From positions 1,397,426-1,461,425 of the forward strand of contig CM035362.1 of assembly GCA_020137815.1 (NCBI GenBank): a stretch of DNA of 64,000 nt, written 5' to 3'. Positions within the stretch are counted from its first letter, which is position 1. Each line of letters opens with the position of its first letter. This stretch comes from Hormiphora californensis (taxonomy: Eukaryota; Ctenophora; Tentaculata; Cydippida; Pleurobrachiidae). The translations under genes and the position numbers were made by a program. Shown here in pieces: positions 58,872-64,000 of this stretch. Below the pieces are notes generated by a model. It was not told the origin of the DNA. It did not search any database and saw only the letters and a program-made list of their open reading frames with translations.

Positions 58872-61800
58872 ATGGCACATGAAGGGGAGGAAGACCTGGT
58901 TACAATAACAGTTGACTGCAGTAGCAGTGGAGAAGATGATGGTGATGATGACAGTGATAGCCAGATTGTGATGTTTTCAGATGAAGATATGATTGCCTTC
59001 CCTGTTACCACTGTTCCAGGTATTATAATAACCTGGTTGGGACATAATAACATGGTTGTTTGGTTGGTAGTCAACCACTCTCAAACTCATCATATGAAAA
59101 GGGCCATCATGGAAAGGGCCATCATGAAAAGGGCCACCTTTTATCTGATCATACAGCTTGTATACAACCAATTAGAGCCTGAGCATTGAGTTTGTATTTT
59201 ACTAATAATTTACTAACGTGTTGGGCATAAAAAATGTCCCCCCTAGACTAGCATAGTTCCAGATATCGTAGAGCTCTAAAATTTTACACAGTTACTCTAT
59301 GGGACAAATAAATAGGTTCCACAAAATTTAAAACTTTTAGCTCAAAGTTCATTTTTTTGATCGGAATGAACATTATCACTTATTCCAAAAAACATGATTT
59401 TTCGGTCCAAAAGTTCAGTAATTGTCTTTGGCTCTCAATGTTCTTTCAAATGCGACCAAAAAAAGCCAAAACGGCCAACCACAAGGCACACAGTGGTCAT
59501 GTTTCTGACTGTTAGTCAGGTCATGTGATCCCCACCGAATCGTGTAAGTTATTCTGAATTGCTAATCAGGATTAGTTGTGGAGAATCACGTATCACAGCC
59601 GCTAATGAGGGATGACGATGATGATTGGCCATGAGATCCGAAGCTCATTAACAAGTCACCTCTTTACCCAAGTGCTCCCGAATCACATGTCGCTTCTTCG
59701 ATACACATCCCTCATTAGCGACTGTGATACGTGATTCTTCCCCACTAAGCCTGATTAGCAATTTACGATTCGGTGGGGATCACATGACCTGACTAACAGT
59801 CAGAAACATGACCACTGTGTGCCTTGTGGTTGTCCGTTTTGGCTTTTCTTGGTCGCATTTGAAAGAAAATTGAAAGCCAAAGACAATTGCTTGACTTTTG
59901 GACCTAAAAATCATGTTTTTTGGAATGAGTGATAATGTTCATTCCGATCAAAAAAATGAACTTTGAGTTTAAAGTCTGAAATTTTGTGGAACCTATTTAT
60001 TTGTCCCATAGAGTTACTGTGTAAAATTTTAGAGCTCTACGATATCTGGAACTATGCTAGTCTAGGGGGGACATTTTTTATGCCCAACACGTTATAATAC
60101 AGTTAGATCCAGCTCTACTAGAAATAAAGAAACCAAACTCTTTTCCAGGAAGTATCAAGCTGGGCGGAGTGAGCGTTATGGGGAATGGGCTCGTTAATCT
60201 GCAGCTAGATACGACTCTCCAGGGCAGGGACAGCGTTATTTGTAAGTGTAACTAATTACAGGCCCTGCAATTTAGGGAACTAATTGGGAAGTAAGTAATT
60301 ATGTGTACTGGGATTGGGAAAGCAGCTGCGTGGACTCCGTTTTGGTTTGAACGGTGTGATCAATGATTATAGACTCTTATACATGATTACTAATCATGTT
60401 TGAGAGAGTGTACATATAACCAGCAGAAAACTGTCAGGTTGTGTTATGGAAATGTGAAACTTCCATGCTTTAGGGAATGATGAAGACGATGAAGATTCTG
60501 ACAGCGAGATGACAATCTGTAAAAGTTGCAATGGAACAGGGAAGAAGTGGAGAAAACGGGACAGATGCTGGAAGTGTGTCCACCACTTTGAAAAAGAAGA
60601 AGCAGCTAACAACGAAACGGCTGATGATCAGAATGCTGCTGAAAACCAGGAATTACCCCCCACAACTGATGTAGAAGACACAAAACCAACAAACATTGTA
60701 ACACCTGAGGATGGGCTAGTTTTGTTCGGGCATAAAATCCTCCCCGGGTGCTCGTATAAAGTATACGTTCCTGATCTCATGACTGAGGTTACAGTTTCCG
60801 GGTCGCATCTTAGTCTCCATGGTAACACTCCCACGGTTACCATAGAAACGAACAAACACACTCTGACAAGTGTGGAGCCGGTGAGTGAACGAAGGGATCG
60901 GAACAAAAAGCCGCTGGTTGTTGGAGGGTTAGTGGTTGAGTGTGATAAACGGTACAGGGTGGTTTGTGAGGGGTTCGAAGCAGGTGTCATTGTCCGAGGG
61001 AGTGACTTGCGGGAATCCAGTACAGATGGTGGGTTCCTGGTGATAATTGATGGTCAAAGTTTGGGTGGAACAGAGATAGTGCCACTTGATGAAGGAAATT
61101 TCAAGCTAAAGATAACGACACGATCACATTCCAAGTCAAACAACTCTGCCACCTCAACAACGTCTTCAGATCCATCTACTATAGAAACAGGTGAGAAGTC
61201 CCATAGTTCGATTATATCATCTCCATCTGATTCTTGTTGTTTTCTTTGTAACATTAATAGTTCTCATCTCATCTCACTCTTCTCCTACAGTGACGTCAAC
61301 CAAGCCTCCATCTGTGACACCCGCGAGGAGAGCTAAATCACCAATACAACTGAAACCCGTTACCCCTGGTTACCAAGGCAACAACTCACCAATACAACTG
61401 AAACCCGTTACCCCTGGTTACCAAGGCAGCAGCTCACCAATACCCGAGGGTGAGCCAGACTGGTATTTATGTGGCAGACAGGGAGGTAAACACCGTTCCC
61501 AAATCTATGATCGGATCTGCAACACCCCAGAGGACACCGAGTGTAGAGTTTGTAAGATGGCCCTGCGGTTTGGAGGGTGTATGGATTGCGCCCTGATTGC
61601 CCGGGCCATCCAACATCCCCCACCAAAAGTATACGGAGGATTCCTGCTTAACCCGATCAGAAGTTACCTCATTTTAGTACCCGCTCTGAACCGGGAGTTG
61701 TCAGTCATGGGCCTGGATCTGCGGCCGAATCCATTCGATGCGACACCCGTCAACCCTGAATCAGTTCTGATTTTATCCAATAAAAGAGTGTTTGTTGGCA

Positions 61801-62738
61801 CCACAATTCGTCTGGAAAGAGCAGGCAGTACTCCAGGTCAGGGCCCTATGACTCCAGTGGGTAGTAAAGTTGGGGAGGACAATACATCGGATAATGTTGG
61901 TAGTAGTTGGGGAGATGGAGGGGGTGGGAGGACCACTGCGGGGCTAATTTCAACATCGGGTGGCCGGGTGTCACCAACTTCAAGAAACACTGATCAGGTG
62001 ACACCTGGAGAAGGTCACATGACACCTGCAGCACCAAGTCACATGACACCTGCAGGTGATGGTGACACAATTAGAGCCATGACACCCCGTGCAGCGCCCC
62101 CACCTGGCGGGAAACGATTCTTTATCTGTGGTCATCTTCACAGCGAGGCATGTGAGCATGGTAACCATGGCACCAGTGGTAACCATGGTAACGATGGCAA
62201 CAGTGGTAACGATGGCAACGATGGAAACAAGATGGTGAGATGGGGTAGTGGAGTAAGGGGAGCTGGGGAGGATGAAGGTGGATTGAAAGGTTATTGCAGT
62301 CGCAGGATACCTACACCTGCCTTTCTCTCTAACACTAAGGTATTTAATATTAAATTAGGAACACTAAGGAACTGTTGTTCCACCCTATAGAAATTCAATA
62401 TGAGTTTCAAACTTTTCTTGACCCGTCTTCACTAGGGTTGTGTATACGTAGATACGCTCATTCAAAGTTAACGAACCCTACAAAAAACACACAATAGAAG
62501 GTCATCATCATCATGATCATCATCTGATGATGACCTATTTTGTATGATTCATCATCCCCCATTCCCTCCCCATCCCTCAAACCATGGTGTCTCTCCCCTC
62601 AAACACCAGGCAAAGGACAATGATGACGATGATGACGATATTTCCCTGAATCTGGATCTCAGCACCGCCTCGACCGTAGCAGACATATCACGTGACAGTG
62701 CTGGCATGCCCATACCTGCCCCGGATCGAGAGGTTTAA
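58872..62738 (+). CDS. Unrecognised protein with a CxxCxGxG motif and Thr-Pro-rich middle
   Basis: Five exons: 58872-59019, 60149-60241, 60474 to about 61191, 61290-62338 and about 62610-62738, with matching phases. The N-terminus is acidic and Ser-rich (SSSGEDDGDDDSDS). Exon 3 has CKSCNGTGKKWRKRDRCWKC, a CxxCxGxG unit as in the DnaJ zinc domain followed by a second CxxC. Then come two similar beta-rich stretches, PGCSYKVYVPDL and CDKRYRVVCEGF. Exon 4 holds a perfect 16-residue duplication (SPIQLKPVTPGYQG), a Cys-rich block (CRVCKMALRFGGCMDC), many MTP/VTP sites and a Gly-Asn repeat (GNDGNSGNDGNDGN). The end is acidic, then PAPDREV. I do not recognise the family. Possibly a nuclear or cytosolic adaptor; that is only a guess from composition. 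Intron 1 contains an 881-bp foldback element. Confidence 0.7.
59214..60094. mobile_element. 881-bp foldback element in intron 1 of the unrecognised gene
   Basis: Left arm 59214-59611 starts taacgtgttgggcataaaaa; right arm 59708-60094 ends tatgcccaacacgtta. About 96-bp spacer. Arms differ at scattered sites. Confidence 0.9.
61337..61432 (+). repeat. In-frame 48-bp coding duplication
   Basis: Two copies of a 48-bp unit encoding SPIQLKPVTPGYQG plus two variable residues, almost identical at the DNA level, so recent. Confidence 0.9.
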
Positions 62739-62893
62739 CATCAGGATACATACCTCATATAGTGCAGATGCAGATCTCTTGATATCCTTCTCATGTAAAC
62801 ACGGCACCCCTTGCTGCTAATCAGTTTCATTGAAAAAACAGCTGGTCTTTCCTTTAAAAACCTTAAATTTTATCTGAGCTTATGAATTCGTTC

Positions 62894-62939
62894 TGAGCGC
62901 ACTGTCGAGAATCAAATGGGGTATGGCGCCGCCATACAA
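62894..62939. mobile_element. CTGTCTGGCGGCGC family, incomplete copy
   Basis: gagcgcactgtcgagaat then ggggtatggcgccgccatac, which is the reverse of copy 3. The other end is missing. Confidence 0.6.
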
Positions 62940-64000
62940 TCCAACTTAAATGATGTCATTCCAGGTGTTGGTGATTTGCGGACATATCCACACGGCATCC
63001 TGCTACACCGTCAGACGAATTGAAATGAGAACTCTTTACTGACTACAGTTCATGTGCTCTGACTGATCAGCTTTGTGAAGATTACAAAACTCAATGTATT
63101 GGATCGAAGTTTTATAAACTAGAATTGTAGTACTGTTTCAAAATGCAAACTACGTATAAAAGGGGGCTGAGGGGTTTTGTTCTTTGCCCAAAATGATTTC
63201 AATGTTTCTGTTACTTGAAATTTCTCCGTTTTATCTTTTTGAAAAAAAAACCGGAACTGTTTCATGAGTCTGATTGAAAATAGGGCACTGTGACACAGCT
63301 TATTATCCTTGGAACTGCTCAGGCTACTGCAGTAGTAAATAATGCAATGCTGCACATGTTGGTAAATGGGTTAGAACATGGAGGTGTATTTGAGTCGCCT
63401 GACACCGTGTAAAAAGAAAGTATGAACAATTCAAGGGTGTGTGTGTGACACTATAAATCCAATAAAAAATGAACTTGGCGGAATGGGTTAAACGGAGCTC
63501 CTTTTTCAGAAAGGGAGAGAAAAGGTTCGATTCTAGTAGCATAGGGTGAAAAGGGCGAGAGCTAGCAAAAATGTGTGGTAATTATATATTTTTTCTTATC
63601 TGTTTATCGCATAAGTTATATAGGTATGTATAGCATAAAATACCACCATGGGCAGTACAATAATTATCATCCTGTGACCTGTTTGTTTACTGCTATATAG
63701 CATAACTCAATAAGTTGCTACGCTTTGTACCGATTCATTTCCAACAACTTTAATCGTGAATACCACATACCACATCTTTAGCCGCACTACAGGCACCACA
63801 TCTTTAGCCGCACTACAGGCACTGCCCTGTCAGAGCATTGGCCTGACCCATTCTCGTTTCTCTCAAGCGTGCGAGAACTGTGGTCAGAGCATTGGCCTGA
63901 CAGGCACTGCCTATACCACTGTCCACTATGACACTATACGTGCATTCAATGGACTCCACTGTGGTACAAATTCGACACGATTCAATAAACTAGAAATGCA
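62940..64000. other. 3' flanking region without a recognised gene
   Basis: AT-rich sequence with a 27-bp direct duplication (accacatctttagccgcact, about 63768-63821). A tcaggccaatgctctgacc family copy in inverted form is at 63828-63905. No coding region I can support. Confidence 0.5.

Overview
This is a eukaryotic, animal-type window. Genes have many exons with short GT-AG introns, and the recognisable proteins are metazoan: ECT2 (BRCT plus RhoGEF), U2SURP/SR140, a TMC channel and ANKMY1. Introns and spacers are full of small inverted-repeat transposons. With the small secreted F5/8C-like lectin genes, the gene set would suit an early-branching animal such as a sponge, but I cannot fix the taxon from sequence alone. 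No prokaryotic, viral, rRNA, tRNA or CRISPR feature was recognised.

Layout. (1) 218-28160, minus strand: one 22-exon ECT2 homologue. All exon phases agree, giving about 1010 codons with BRCT exons at 18.0-28.2 kb and DH-PH exons at 0.2-4.4 kb. Its 13.7-kb intron 11 holds a tandem pair of plus-strand secreted lectin-like genes (6.9-17.8 kb). Its 5.2-kb intron 2 holds a third relative (25.1-26.5 kb). The first of the pair carries a 6.2-kb array of about 340 copies of an 18-bp unit encoding VVDPDP. (2) 28474-30088, minus: a small RGG-rich nuclear-type protein. (3) 31346-37738, plus: U2SURP. (4) 39012-46607, plus: TMC. (5) 47245-55108, plus: ANKMY1 (MORN, ankyrin, MYND), with a one-base frameshift that looks like a homopolymer error. 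(6) 58872-62738, plus: an unrecognised protein with a CxxCxGxG zinc-type motif.

The housekeeping genes do not form a pathway. ECT2 acts in cytokinesis, U2SURP in splicing, TMC in the membrane and ANKMY1 probably in cilia. The shared theme is architecture: fast-evolving secreted lectin genes nested inside introns of a conserved gene, and repeated invasion by foldback, mariner/pogo-like, hAT-like and Helitron-like elements, some nested with visible target-site duplications. Gene models were built by hand from splice signals, reading phase and remembered family sequences. No alignment or database search was run.
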